64,000 nt of DNA from assembly GCA_018350325.1 (NCBI GenBank), contig JAEVLN010000035.1, positions 433,695 through 497,694 of the forward strand, given 5' to 3'. Shown one piece after another: positions 22,618 through 34,585 of this stretch; position 1 is the stretch's first letter, and every line of letters starts with the position of its first letter. A program made the translations under genes and the position numbers. The DNA comes from Globodera rostochiensis (Eukaryota > Nematoda > Chromadorea > Rhabditida > Heteroderidae). Below the pieces are notes generated by a model. That model saw only the letters and a list, made by a program, of their open reading frames with translations. It made no database searches and was not told the DNA's origin.

Positions 22618-25058
22618 AGAATTGGTACAGGAAATCGCGGGAATAATCGAAACAATCAAAGCTGGACTCAAACAAAACTTCCTACCAATATCACTGGCTT
22701 TGCCAATATTTTTTAATTTAGAATCTAATTTTAATATTTTGTAGTGAAGCGCTGCCCGCCTGTTTTTTATAAATTTACTTATAGCAAAAAACAATATTAA
22801 ATGATTCAGTTTTGAAACAAAAAATAAAATGTAAATAATGAAAACTTGATAAAAATGTGATTTCAAAAATTTAACGAATAAAACAAAGAATAAACAAAGT
22901 TTAAAATGAAATTAAAAAAATGGTTCAAAAATGCTATGAAATATTGTTTCAAAAACTTATTAAACAACCAAGACAAGACTACGATTTGTTATAGAAAAAT
23001 GTTTATATATTTATTTGATCGAGAGAGAGGTTATCCTCGTTTAAAGGAGACAATTGGAGAGGCAAAACGCAAAAAAAAATTATAGGATTTCAAATTTTAT
23101 CTATTTATAAATTTAAATTAATTTATTGAACGAGCAAAGCGCAAGTCTTAAACCATAAATAAAAACAATTGAACAAATGAGTTCCCAAATAATAAATAGT
23201 TATTTAAATTAATTGATGTAATGGAATTCGCCCGCTCCAAATTCTTAGGTAAAAATTACAAAACAAAATTTAAAAACTATCGCATAAAGTAAGATGCTAT
23301 ATTAAAAACACTGAATCAAAGGTATTTTACTTTCAAGAACATTTTTTAACTCAATAATTAATTTAATCATATTGTTATTACGAACGTAAAATACATTTAT
23401 TAGTTACGCAAAAACAAATATAAATGAAAAGAATGAAAATTCTAAGGCACAGAATTAATTTAATACCTTATTTACTTGACTTAAAATGAAGTACTAGAAT
23501 ACATTAAAAATTGTTTTTATATCAAACGAACTAAAAAAATAAAGAAACATGAAATTTATATGTTTGTTTAATATAATTAGATAATTATATAATTTTATTT
23601 AACGGAACAAATATTCAATGTTAAATAAAACTAATGAAAATGTCAAATATTTCACATAAAAATTACAGTAGGTAATAATATAACGGAAATTATTATTTTT
23701 TATTAGTGAAAATAAAGAACAACTAAACAAAATTTAAACGACAACTGCAACGGAGACACTGCAGAAATTAAAAATATAAACCCCAAATAAAAATAATAAA
23801 TAAAAGTGAAACTTAATTAAAAATTATAAGTAATTTAAAAAACTAATTAAGAAGCATTACAATAAATCTTCATAAATACTAAAAGGTGGCATAAGCTATT
23901 GTTCGAATAATAATAATAATCTTAGCCAAAAAATATAATAAAGTTTGCAGTTCAATTTAGAACAAGAATTTAAATGTGATTATTCTTATACCCTAAACAT
24001 CTCACCCAAAATGGCGAGTTCTTTAGATTTGCTAAAATTGTCTAATTTGTAATTGTGCGTAAAATAATCCAACGTATTAATGTTTTTGACAATAATTTCC
24101 TTTTTGGCGTTAAATTTTATTGCCTTGATGTTAAAGTAAAAAAACATTTTATACTTTTATTTTTTGTAACGGCTCATATTTGGGTAATTAAATTTGGTAA
24201 TAAAATCTATTCTGGAATTTACATTACTTATTTTCCTTTATTTTATCTATGCTGCATTTCTCACAATCTTTGTGCAAGAGTTTATCAAGACATTTACTTT
24301 TGTAGTGGTTGCAAATACAGATGTTAATGAAATACCTGTAATTTTAAATTTTTTAAATTTAAATTTTTTGTTTTGTTTTTCCCATTTGCTATTTACTGTA
24401 TTTTTACAACATTTTATGTAATATAAATTAAATCATATGTACTTATTGTAACAAGAAGTTACTGTGCTAGATAAAATGTTCTGCCTGACAGCAGCTTATG
24501 GTCGTCTTTTTTGCATAAATTAGCTATAAAATATTTACTACCAAACAAAGATTTAATTTTGATTTTTTTTTAATTATATTTTACAACGTGCAGCTGTCTG
24601 GTCAATTTCAATAGGGAATCTTTTTTATGAACTCAAAGTTTTATGCGAATTTTCAATTAAACCATTAGCGTTTTAGTTTCGTTTATAAATATTTAAATGA
24701 TTAAACAAATCATTTAAAATTAATATTACACAATGATGGTTGTCGCATGCACATTTTTGTTATTAAAAAATCTATATGTTAATCTGGAATAACTACAATT
24801 TTTTTCTATTACTTTATTTTATCTTTATTCAATACTTTAATTTAATACATAAATATTATTGTTTTCTACCTTTTTCAAAACGATATCAATGAGGAATGAA
24901 CTATTTAATCCACTGATAAATGTTTTGTTTAATGATCGGTGATAGATACTTTCACTAACATAAAAAAATTTAGGATTTTATTGCAATTTAAATTAAAATA
25001 GGTTTTATTTTTTGGCTGAATAATTAATATTTAAATTATTTTTGAATTAATATTTTTA
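22618..25058. other. AT-rich intergenic stretch
   Basis: AT-rich. The minus-strand frame at 22600-22866 has one less random patch (GKASDIGRKFCLSPALIVS) at 22640-22710. The plus-strand frames at 24055-24421 are hydrophobic and compositional. No gene is supported. Confidence 0.4.
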
Positions 25059-25096
25059 TTGTTAATAAGTGGGATTTTAAAAGCCATACAAAAATT

Positions 25097-25354
25097 ATGC
25101 GGCTTTCAAGGACGGCTGTATTTCTTTACTCGACGCATGAAATATTGTTTTGTCTTCGATCGTTACTTAAATTATTTATTTATTTTTTGTTTTCAGCCGT
25201 GGAAGAGTCTCGCGCAAAACTGCTTTTCATGCGGCCACGCATCGGCTTCTTTCCATCTCGCGTCTGTCGTGTGGTTGAAAAATTATGGTCTAATTGGATT
25301 TTCCTTATAAATTTAATGTTTTATAATTATTTAAAAAGTTACTTAAATAATTGA
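25097..25354 (+). CDS. Possible gene or exon with raised GC
   Basis: An ATG frame of 85 residues spans a GC-rich patch at 25195-25290 that is preceded by a good splice acceptor (TTTTTTGTTTTCAG at 25198). The unspliced frame gives MRLSRTAVFLYSTHE, a hydrophobic middle and then VEESRAKLLFMRPRIGFFPS. If the segment before the acceptor is an intron (for example from GTATTTCTTT), the next exon reads PWKSLAQNCFSCGHASASFH in another frame and ends at TAA near 25309. I cannot choose between them. The coding signal is confined to about 100 bp. No family is recognised. Confidence 0.3.
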   Translation: MRLSRTAVFLYSTHEILFCLRSLLKLFIYFLFSAVEESRAKLLFMRPRIGFFPSRVCRVVEKLWSNWIFLINLMFYNYLKSYLNN

Positions 25355-27082
25355 TGGGTTATATTTCTATGAGTATGACTTTATTTGTTAGGTTAAAAAT
25401 AGTTCGAGTCGACTTATTAGCATTAGTAAAAAATTTCTTTTACGATTCCTATCATTTTATATTTTATTTGTTTTCTTGTCTATCAATTATCTTCTTCTTC
25501 TGATTTTAATATTTTCATGATATTAAAAGCTAAATGCCCAGGCTCGCCTCATCTCAACAAGATATCTTCTCCACAATACACCGGCAAAAAAATAAATAAA
25601 ACATATAAAATTAAATTTCAGGCGCCACAACTTTAAAAATCATTTCTCTTTGACAATCAATCGGCAAAACAATTTAAGGTCAGTGTTAAGTGATAAATAT
25701 TTTTTAAATTATTTATATTTGGGAGTTCTTTGAAGAGAATGATTCCCGCATGTACATATACAAAAAGAAGCCTTGGTGCCCTGGTAGTGTACATACAACA
25801 TTTGGACATTGTTTTCGAAGTTTTAAATTATGTCTAATTTTTATATAAGCTTTTTGCTTTCACTTTTGCTTCTATTAGCATATTAAAATTTATAATTTCA
25901 AGACAGGAATGTTTGTTAATTTCATGTTAATTCACAGTTTAGATATTTGCTAGAAACATACCGAAAGCATATTAGTTAAATTATATTCATTATGTTTATA
26001 ATTTGTAAACAATTATTCATTAAGAAGGTTCATGATGTTTTATTAGTAGATTTAAACATTGTTTTTAGGTTTTTTATTATTTAATTTATTGAAAGACTAG
26101 TAATGTAAATATTTATGATTATTGATTTTGTTTTTTTGACAAAAAACTAAATAAATACCTATTCTCAAAGATTGTTCATTGAAGAATTAAAATAAAGTGA
26201 CGAAGTAATGTCTTTAATGACTATAATGATTAAATCATATTTGGTTAGATTTACTTATATTTGATTCCAATAAAAACAATAGCTTTGGCCTAAGCCATAA
26301 AATTTTAGTTTTTACATGTTTTTCTTTCAAATAATTGCTTATTATTTCTTTCACTTTTTTCATCATTTGTCCAGGCTTGGTTTTATTGAAATCCGTTCGC
26401 ACGCTTTGGCCCGTTGTGCTGAATTTTGTTCAGCTCCATTAATATTTTTCAGCTTATGACTTTTAGACTTGGATGCTTCCAATTCTTATTGGATAAACAA
26501 TTATTTATGCGTTTTAAAATATTTTTTAAAAAATGTAATGCTTGCAAATAAATATTTTAATCGTTTTGAAAAAATTTAATTGACGCTGGACTAAGAAACA
26601 AATAAAGAATCAACTTTAATATGCATATTCAAAATTAATAATGCAAAAATATAAATAAATTAAAAAAAATAAGTCTTTAATCAAAAAAGGACAGAAACTT
26701 TCTTGAAAAAAAAACTTCCACAGACATGTCAAATGCGTAAACTAAATAGTTGCGGAAAATAGCAAAAATTGTAACCATAGCAAAAATATTTTCATAATTT
26801 AGGTCACAGATCGATAAGTAATAATATTATTTACAATGTCAAAAAAGGATAAATTTAATTTAATCATTTTGTCAGCATCTCGTAACTCATAAAAGCTAAA
26901 ATAAAGCAATAAATTCTTTGAGCAGAGAACAACGATCTATAAATATCACTGGTAAGATTCATTGAATTGAATTTTAAGCTCAAGGACTTAAGGTTCAGCT
27001 TGCAATTTGGAAGCAAAATTTATCACAAAAAAATCATTACAACATTTTTAATAAAATACTGCAATAATTTACCTCATTGTAC
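25355..27082. other. AT-rich intergenic stretch
   Basis: AT-rich. At 26374 an acceptor-like TTTGTCCAG precedes a short open patch (FIEIRSHALARCAEFCSAPL) that ends at a stop near 26458. No partner exon was found. Nothing else was recognised. Confidence 0.4.
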
Positions 27083-27163
27083 ATGCACGATGTGCGGATC
27101 AGTTCCGATATTGATAAAGACGGGATCATCTTAATTCGATTAAGCAAAAGTGTAGAAGGATAA
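27083..27163 (+). CDS. Very short ORF, 26 residues, DxDxDG motif
   Basis: ATG to TAA encoding MHDVRISSDIDKDGIILIRL followed by SKSVEG. The DIDKDGII string matches the first eight positions of an EF-hand calcium loop (D1, D3, D5, G6, I8), but the glutamate expected at position 12 is replaced by L. No flanking helices can be judged in so short a frame. It could be part of a larger exon or chance. Low confidence. Confidence 0.18.
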   Translation: MHDVRISSDIDKDGIILIRLSKSVEG

Positions 27164-28724
27164 TGAATTATAAGCTGGTTATTCGTGTCAATACTCCAAA
27201 AATTAAATAAGTTTTTTATGCCAAAAATAAAGACTCAAGAATTGCAAAACAAATAGCCAAAAAAACCAAAAAAAAATTTTACAATTGAAATAATTGACTA
27301 TTATAATACAAAAATATGTTGCAATTAATAACTGAAGCTTAAAGATTTTTTGCTAAACTTTCGGACAAAATCCCGTTGTAGATTTGTGGGTGTCTTTGCA
27401 GGTTTTATATTTGTAATATAATAGATTGGCTGATTGGCTGAAGCTTAAATTAATTGCTATCAATGCCAAATTATAAATAAATTTATATCTTTTATCAAAC
27501 TGTCATTAAAGCTCTGTGGGCAAAGAAACTGACAGATTTTTATAAATTATGTCGTAATGAATAAAAAAAAAATTGGATAAAGCACAAAAAAAGTAATGTT
27601 GTTAAAAAAAATTTTTACTTACAATGTAAAAATAAATTAATTGCATACTTATTTATCAGGTGAAGTTTCGTAAAAAATATTGTTTTTTTTGAATGTATAA
27701 TTGCTATTCATTAAAATGCATCATAAACGTCAATGTGTACAACATTCTTACAGATTAACCTTGTTTAAATAGTGTATTAATTTGAAGGAAACTAAGCACT
27801 CTCTTTTACTAATGTCATCAATACAATTTAATAAGCATACTGAGGAAAGAGGGGCATTTAAAAATTGAGCTACGAATAATATAAAAAGTGCACTTATCGG
27901 TGTAAAGTCTAAACAATTCAAACGCACGATTTGGATGGGGATGAAAGCGACATTTCATGAGTGAACTGTCGAGTTTGACGACATGTTGACAAATTACGCA
28001 ACGGAGATAAATTTAAAAAACAAAATAAAATAAGTAATTATAAAAAGCAAATAAAAAATGTTTAAGCAGACCCGAAAGCAATCTCTGTGAACCAAATCTA
28101 ATTAAGATAAATTTGCGGGTACGTGCAATGAAAATACCAATTTTCACATTCAAACTTTTATTAATATGCTTTGATGTATCGCTCAAAAAAATGTAACATT
28201 TATTTTTTCATAAGCGAAATTTCAACAATTACATTTGGAAAAATTATAACATTGGATAAGCTAAAATATCTCATTACAGTGAATATTAATTTATAATAAT
28301 TTAATAAATAAATTTGTCGAATCATCAGATATCATTTGCGAGGTCTCATGGAAATGATGAACATGGCTAACATGAAAAAAATGACAAAATACAAAATTAC
28401 CAATGAAACAAAGGGTACTATAATTAAACAAAATTATTGATAAAAATGTGTCAAATTCGTATAAAAAAATATCTTAATTTTTTTAAATCATTATTATTTT
28501 GTATATACTGTAATTAAAAAAATACCATTAATAAATTATGATACATACGAGGTTTGCTTTGTCTACGGCAACCGTTTAGGATTTAATTAAATAAAAAGTA
28601 CAATAACAATAAATATTGGCAGTAAATAATAAATAGATATGTCGAAGGTAAAGATCAACAATAACATATGTACTGAGAAAAAAAATTCGTAATTTTTGGT
28701 TTAAAAAATTGGAAAAAATTTTCA
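27164..28724. other. AT-rich intergenic stretch
   Basis: AT-rich sequence, no coding islands, no recognised repeats. Confidence 0.5.
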
Positions 28725-28790
28725 CAGCGGATATTGCGGATATTTGCGGATTGGATACGGATATGAATTTCGAAAAATGAAACGGATACA
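28725..28790. repeat. CGGAT palindromic-word repeat, second locus
   Basis: Contains GCGGATATTGCGGATATTTG, then GCGGATTGGATACGGATATG and TTTCGAAAAATGAAACGGAT. The second half is the reverse complement of 1329-1376 with few differences. It is part of the dispersed ATCCG family; no ends were identified. Confidence 0.65.
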
Positions 28791-29600
28791 TAAAAGGAAA
28801 AAAATGAATAATAATATTTATGTTTAATTGGGTTAAAAAATAAAAATTTTAAGATTTGACTTGAGCAATGTCAAAAAAGACAATAAATATAAACGAAAAA
28901 CAAAATGCGAAATACAAATGTTAACACAGAGATTTAGTAATATATAATTTGACAATAAAATGAGAATTGAATTAAATATTTAAAATTGAGAAAATGATAC
29001 GGAGAAATGGATATCTTATTTGATCAATAAATTTACAAATGCGCAAAAAAATTAATAGAAAACAAATCAAATTATTCTTAAACTACCTAAATATTGAAAG
29101 TGTGGGACTTGATTTAAAGAAATAAATTAAATTAAATTTAACGACTTTATTAAATACAATTGTATTTTGGAAAACCAACAGCAAGTTTAAAGAATACCGG
29201 ACAACAAAAACGACTTGAGAGCTTGCTGGAGAGATTACGACGTTCCGAAAGGGCGGGCCCATTGGAAATAATTATTATTTATTAAAACTCCAAATATTAA
29301 CATATTCAAAGAATAATCAACAAATAGAGATTATAATTTGCACAAATAATTGTTTAAAAGCTTAAAACATTTTTTTATTGCATAAGAATTCAATATCAAA
29401 TTATTCAATTAATTATTTTTAAACTTATCCGACAAGGAATATAAATTTAATTTATACCTTAAAATCAGCGTACCTTTTTGATTGGCTTCATAGCTATAGA
29501 ACCTGTCAAGGCAAAAAGGAACACAGCTGAAAACATCCGAATATTTTCTTAAGACAAATGGAAAAAACTTGAATCGTTGAACCAAATGTTATACCTTAAG
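28791..29600. other. AT-rich intergenic stretch
   Basis: AT-rich; one small GC patch (GTTCCGAAAGGGCGGGCCC near 29241). No feature recognised. Confidence 0.5.
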
Positions 29601-29792
29601 CTTTGAAAAATTCTATGTTTAATAAGAAATAAAGTTAGAAACAATATAACAATGATAAAATATTTTATTCTGCCAACTTGAATGATAGTGCTTCGTGAGT
29701 GTGGTGGACAACAATTGTCATTTTGTCTTACCTATGCTGTGTGAAATATGCAATTACAAAATAAATAAATTTGTACATTTTTTTAATATATT
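29601..29792 (+). repeat. Direct repeat, copy 1 (about 190 bp)
   Basis: Starts TTTGAAAAATTCTATG and ends TTGTACATTTTTTTAATATA. It aligns end to end with 30271-30464 at roughly nine bases in ten by eye. It includes a conserved core CTTCGTGAGTGTGG and ACAACAATTGTCATTTTGTC. The two copies flank 478 bp, an arrangement that could be terminal repeats of a very small retroelement or a tandem duplication. Confidence 0.75.
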
Positions 29793-30270
29793 CAAACTCT
29801 AACCAAAATTTTTTTATAAGAAATTTTATCTCCCTAACATTTAACAGTTTTGTTCAGAAGAGCCCCACGATACGCTGCTATCTACGCTGGAATGAAAAAG
29901 ATTAACAATTTTAAGTTCTAAAGATTATTAAACAATTATCTATAATATAATTTTGTAAATTATACAACATATATCTAGAGAATAACCGTGCAACTACTTA
30001 ATTATAAAATAATTGGTTATTTCTTTCGTAATATTTAATCTTTATTATAATTTATTTAAAAAAAAATTTAATTTTTCAAATATTTCTAAATATTTATTTA
30101 TTATCATTTTTAAATTAAACATGCATTTTGCATGTGATTATAAAAATATAAGACAATATATTATAATAACCAAAATTATTTTAACAACAAACATTTAGAA
30201 CAAAATTTGCTTAAATAACACGCAAACAAAATCAATCACTGCCGCAATAATACACTATATACACATTTGC
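29793..30270. other. Spacer between the two direct repeats
   Basis: 478 bp, AT-rich, with no ORF beyond composition-driven frames. I see no tRNA primer-binding site next to copy 1 (AAACTCTAACC) and no clear purine tract before copy 2, so the retroelement reading is unproven. Confidence 0.4.
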
Positions 30271-30464
30271 CTTGAAAAATTCTGTGTTTAATAAGAAATA
30301 AAGTTAGAAACAATATTACAATGATAAAATTATTTTATTCTGCCAACTTGAATGACAATGCTTCGTGAGTGTGGCGGACAACAATTGTCATTTTGTCTGT
30401 ACCTATGCTGTGTGAAATATACGATTATAAAATAAATAAATTTGTACATTTTTTAAAATATATT
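30271..30464 (+). repeat. Direct repeat, copy 2 (about 190 bp)
   Basis: Second copy of the 29601 repeat. In this copy AATGACAAT and ATTGTCATT form a perfect 9-bp inverted pair separated by 27 bases, and in copy 1 the left half is mutated to AATGATAGT. This may be a small structural or binding element within the repeat. Confidence 0.75.
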
Positions 30465-30926
30465 ACCTTTATCACATATAAAATTTCATTAATGAAAAGT
30501 GGTACTGTAACAATTTTTTTTTTTGAACTTAAACTCGATTTTATAAATCCACAAATTTAGTAATATCCATTCAAAAAGTTAATTCAGGATCACGCTTCAA
30601 AGTTATTTAATTCAAAATAAAGAGGAAAGTATCATTAAAATGACATATTTGTAAATTCTGCAGCAATCAAAAAGTTTAATTCCGATACATAAAATAAATT
30701 ATGATTTATATGATATAAATCCTCCAAAAAATCTGTAGAAATGTAACAAAATAATTTTTCAAAAAATACAACAAATATTTTTAACAACGACAAATTATTT
30801 GTAAATTTTGCGGAAACTTTCATTTAAGCTTCCAAAAAAAGAATTAATTAAAGTTACGTTAATTAAATCAATGTTAACAGGCCCGGCTATCCTGAAGCTG
30901 TGTCAGCCTACGAGGCGTGAGCCTCC
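30465..30926. other. AT-rich intergenic stretch
   Basis: AT-rich. The last 50 bases (GGCCCGGCTATCCTG to AGGCGTGAGCC) become GC-rich and lead into the 30927 ORF. No separate feature. Confidence 0.45.
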
Positions 30927-31070
30927 ATGGAGCGGGAGAAGAGAGCAAAAGCAAAGGTGGAAGATAACAAGTTAAATTTATGGTTTCAACTTTTGGATTT
31001 AAAATTAAATAGCAATAAAATATTTACAAAAAAACATTATACAAATCACTCAATTCATTGCCATCTTTAA
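30927..31070 (+). CDS. Small hypothetical ORF, 47 residues
   Basis: ATG to TAA. The first 15 codons are GC-rich (MEREKRAKAKVEDNK) and look coding; the remainder is AT-rich and may be intron. A possible donor AAG/GTGGAAG lies after codon 10, so the true exon could be only 30930-30955. The N-terminal sequence is charged and helix-prone. A TTG-started frame at 31058-31264 follows. Unrecognised. Confidence 0.25.
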   Translation: MEREKRAKAKVEDNKLNLWFQLLDLKLNSNKIFTKKHYTNHSIHCHL

Positions 31071-31957
31071 ACATTAATCCACGAGCGAATGGAATTAATT
31101 TTAATACAAATAATAGGTGTGGCTCGTTTTTTAAAATTTTACAATTATTATTTTTTCTAAAAAATCATAAAACATATTTTAAATTTATTCCGCGTGCCTT
31201 ACCCTTCATTGCATCCTTGGAGTGGAATGGAAATTCGGCGATTAATTATGTTTTTAACAAATAATATTTAATGTAAAATTAACGCAATAAACATCCTTAA
31301 AAATACCAATATAATATTTATAGATAGAGAGGGACAACGAAGACAATAAAGGGAACTTAATTATTCTGTGTAGACACTATTGTAAGAAAAATTAAATAAC
31401 ACAAATTATAAATAAAAAAGAAGATAATAGACCTAAATTATTAAATATGACTTCAATTATTCGGGTAAAATCAATAAAAGCATTTATTTCAATGTGTGTC
31501 TTAAGATTTTTAGTAATTTAAATTTTTTCTTTTTCTTAAAACAATTTTTTTTATTTGTTTATATATTCTTATTTTTTATGCTTTCCTTTTTATAGCAAAT
31601 TTTAATTATATAGTGTATCCTCATCTATTAAACTTGTGATCATTTCATTTATTAACTACACCGAAGACTTATTTGGTATTTTTTTCAAGTATAAGGTTTG
31701 GCTCAAGTTACATTGAATTCATTTAAGTAAATTTATTATCTTATTGATTATGCTTCGTTTTATAGATTTAAATTTTTTATAAATTGAAAACCAATGTTTT
31801 TGTATATTTTGTTGCACAACAAAACCATTCACCTTTAAGTATTTTTTTTTTGGTATTTTAATCTGTAACAAGCATTTTTTTATCAAGTTAAACGGTCGTC
31901 GTTTAAAATTAAATATGATAATTTTTGAAACCAATTTTTTGAAATTAAAATAAATTA
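31071..31957. other. AT-rich stretch
   Basis: The frame at 31058-31264 lacks an ATG start but ends with FIASLEWNGNSAINYVFNK, which is better than background. There is no splice support. The rest is AT-rich filler. Confidence 0.4.
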
Positions 31958-32063
31958 TTAATTCGCAAGTTTTGCTGTCATAAGGTATGGTCTGACCCCT
32001 TGTGTATTGAGCGTCACCGCCAACACTGCGGAGACGCGTCCATCCACCTTTGAAGTCTGGCAT
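31958..32063 (-). CDS. Possible first exon, minus strand
   Basis: GC-rich island with an ATG at 32063 reading MPDFKGGWTRLRSVGGDAQY then TRGQTIPYDSKTCEL. After this the frame continues for 75 more codons of K/I/F-rich sequence that is probably non-coding. Donor candidates inside are AAAG/GTGGATGG and AAGG/GGTCAG. There is no signal peptide. I do not recognise the sequence. The island is not repeated elsewhere in the window, which argues for a host exon rather than a repeat. Confidence 0.3.
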
Positions 32064-32533
32064 TACGGACTAGACAAATGTCGCAAACGGTATTATTTGT
32101 ATTTATTTGGTGTTTAATATACTTTTTATTATTGTTACTTTATTTTAAATTAACTTTTTGAATATTAATTTTTGTTTAACCAACATTTGTTTTGATTAAA
32201 AAAATGTCGCTGAAGCCATTTCAACCGTGCAGTTTTAAAATTTTAAATAAAAATTATAACCTATTTTGCATTAAATTTATTTTCACTTTATGTGTTGGGT
32301 ATTTATAAATGTATAAATATTGTTTTAAATGTGTTTATCGTCTTATCAGAAACACACACCCGCTCTGGCCATCTAGAAAAATTGCCTGAACACAGCTTAC
32401 ATAGAATTTATAAAAACAAATAAAATAACACATGCATTTCCCTTGGCTAAAGTCATTTTATACAATGAATTATGCAAATGTTGGCGTATAACTTGACTAT
32501 TAGGATATTTGAATTTTACTAGTTTTATTTGAA

Positions 32534-32650
32534 ATGGTTTGTATCAAAACCAACGCTACGCTGCTGGTTGGCATCAAAACCAACGCTACGCTGCTGGTTG
32601 GCATCAAAAACAGCGCTACGCTGGCCGATGTTCCGAAAGTATTATATTAA
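32534..32650 (+). CDS. ORF with tandem decapeptide repeat, 38 residues
   Basis: ATG to TAA starting exactly at the inner border of the left inverted arm. The frame runs through three 30-bp tandem units, so it encodes three decapeptides: TNATLLVGIK twice, then a diverged NSATLADVPK. It opens MVCIK. The 30-bp unit length preserves the frame. The nucleotide unit also contains partly self-complementary words (ACCAACG...GCTGCTGGT), so it may be a DNA-level repeat with no protein role. Confidence 0.25.
   Translation: MVCIKTNATLLVGIKTNATLLVGIKNSATLADVPKVLY
32541..32630 (+). repeat. 30-bp tandem repeat, three units
   Basis: Units at 32541-32570, 32571-32600 and 32601-32630. Units 1 and 2 differ by one base; unit 3 is diverged. 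The core is CAACGCTACGCTGCTGGTTG. GC is far above background. Confidence 0.9.
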
Positions 32651-34585
32651 ATTGGCAATAAAAAGTTAAGTAATTTAAATATATTCAAATTTCAAAATAA
32701 TGCCTATTACGAACAATGTAAGGCACATTAATTCTAAATGAAACCCATAAAGAAATGTGCAATTTTCAAACAAATATTAACAATTAAAGATATGTTATAA
32801 AATAAATAAATTCTTTTTAAAAGATATTGGACAAAATAATTGGCTCACATGTTCGTGGTATAGGCAAGAAGCTCTCATCAATGGAAATTGATGCAAAAGT
32901 TCTATCACTAAAAAGCATTTTTAATTTAAAATATAAAGAAAAAATAATAGCAGCCATTATAATTATGAATATCTAAAAATTTAGACACTGCCGAGAGGGG
33001 CCCATTTGGTCTGGACGCTCGCAGCGCTAACTTTACCCTACCCCAACCATTTCCAGTTACCCATCAATTTGCGGCAAAGACGCCTTTTTTGAAAGGGGCA
33101 GAATGTCGTAAAAAAAGAGGAGGATTGTAAATTAAAAATCAAAACTGTTCAACCGCTTTAAGGTACTTTTTTCCATGTCAAAATAATTTGTTCGTTTGAA
33201 CATTTTAATTATTTAAAATTCATCTTTTGGAATGTAATATATCGACAGCGCTGGTGTGCACACTTAATTTATTCTCAAAAAATCGTATTCAATATATATA
33301 TTTTTTTTTAATTGATTTTTATCGGCCACTTCAAACACTTCACTTTTGAATTTATTTTATATTTCCATATTATTTTCTGCTATGTTTAGTCTTGTTTTTT
33401 GTTAATGGATATTTGATGCTTATTTTATTAAATGATATAACAACCTTTAATGACTATTTCTGTTATAAATGCCATTTAGTTTTCTTTTTATTATATGACA
33501 AGGCGCTCAGCTTTCCATTTTTCGTAATTATAGTAATGATAGATTGTGATGCAAAAATTTAGAATGAGTTATTAAATTATATTCTATAATTTATTCTTTG
33601 AAAATTATTATTATTAAGCTTAAAGTTAACATTTTTTACTTTTGATATATGCATATTTATCTTTATTGGTTTTTGTGAACGATTAAAGTTTTATTTAGTA
33701 TTTATTTATTACATGAACATTTAATTTGCCAGCCATGCCATTTTTTATGAAAAAAGTCTTTTGTCCGCTCAACATTTAATTTGGAATTAGTTCGCATGGA
33801 TCTTTTCTCCAAGACATTGAGCTAGATATGTAGAATCTCGGCTTGTTGACTTGTCTGAGTGACGATTTTAAAATGTTTTTTATTTATTTTTTCTTGCTGA
33901 AAGATTTATTTTTGCTTATAATATAGCTTTTCTATGTGATTTTTAAAAAACAAAAATTTTTTATTAAGTTTATTCGTTGGTTCTAGTCAATTTTAAATTA
34001 AAAATAATACGAAAGTATTGCAAAAAAAGAAAAAGTAACAACGCGCTTAAAATTTAAAACAGGATTCCCGCTCGAGATTCACCGACTTTTACTGAGTTTA
34101 AAAATATATTAACTGCTCGTATTATTTGAATTTTCAAATAAAACTAGTAAAATTCAAATATCCTAATAGTCAGGTTATACGCCAACATTTGCATAATTCA
34201 TTGTATAAAATGACTTTAGCCAAGGGAAACGGCAGCATTTCTTCAATCAAATCATTCATTCATTTTTGTTAACAAATAAATTTTTTACGTTTTTTAGAAA
34301 CATTATGTTGATGATTTTCAGACGCATAACCAAAAAATTTGGTTTGGTGAACACCCGTGCCCAAATTTTATTCAATAAACAAAGTGAATAGAAAAAGAAT
34401 TTCATAAAAGACCGATCAATATATTTAAATTGTGGATAATTACTTCTAATATTTTTAATATTGTATTAAAAATATTCTTAAACACCAATTCTTGTTTTAA
34501 AAATGGGAAAACAAATCCTACAACTAATGCCCTGTTACATGCAGCAATGCTTCTAACGTAAATAGTTTTCGTTAAATAAAAATTT

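Larger units (their letters stand above)
32437..34229. mobile_element. 1.79-kb element with 98-bp inverted arms
   Basis: 32437-32534 and 34132-34229 are reverse complements over 98 bp with a single mismatch. The outer ends read TTTCCCTTGGCTAAAGTCAT and its complement; the inner edge is AGTTTTATTTGAAA. The 1.6-kb interior has no long ORF. It holds a 3x30-bp tandem repeat at the left inner edge and a GC-richer open patch at about 32980-33130. High arm identity suggests recent movement or gene conversion. No target duplication was found (CACATGCA left, CGGCAGCA right), so a foldback-type element or an inverted duplication remains possible. Confidence 0.7.

Noticed and set aside
24055..24421. Membrane-protein ORFs
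   Set aside because: Long F/I/L/Y frames here and at 1571, 2313, 4240, 7300, 38301 and 42225 follow from T-rich composition. They lack splice or start context and natural residue mix.
27107..27142. EF-hand calcium-binding site
   Set aside because: DIDKDGII fits the start of a loop, but the position-12 acidic residue is missing and no helices flank it, so no function is assigned.
32980..33130. Open GC-rich patch inside the inverted-arm element
   Set aside because: About 50 codons are open (ERGPFGLDARSANFTLPQPF) without a start codon. The DNA shares CGCTCGCAGCGC and ACCCTACCCCAACC words with the low-complexity region at 50.3 kb, so a repeat explanation is as good.
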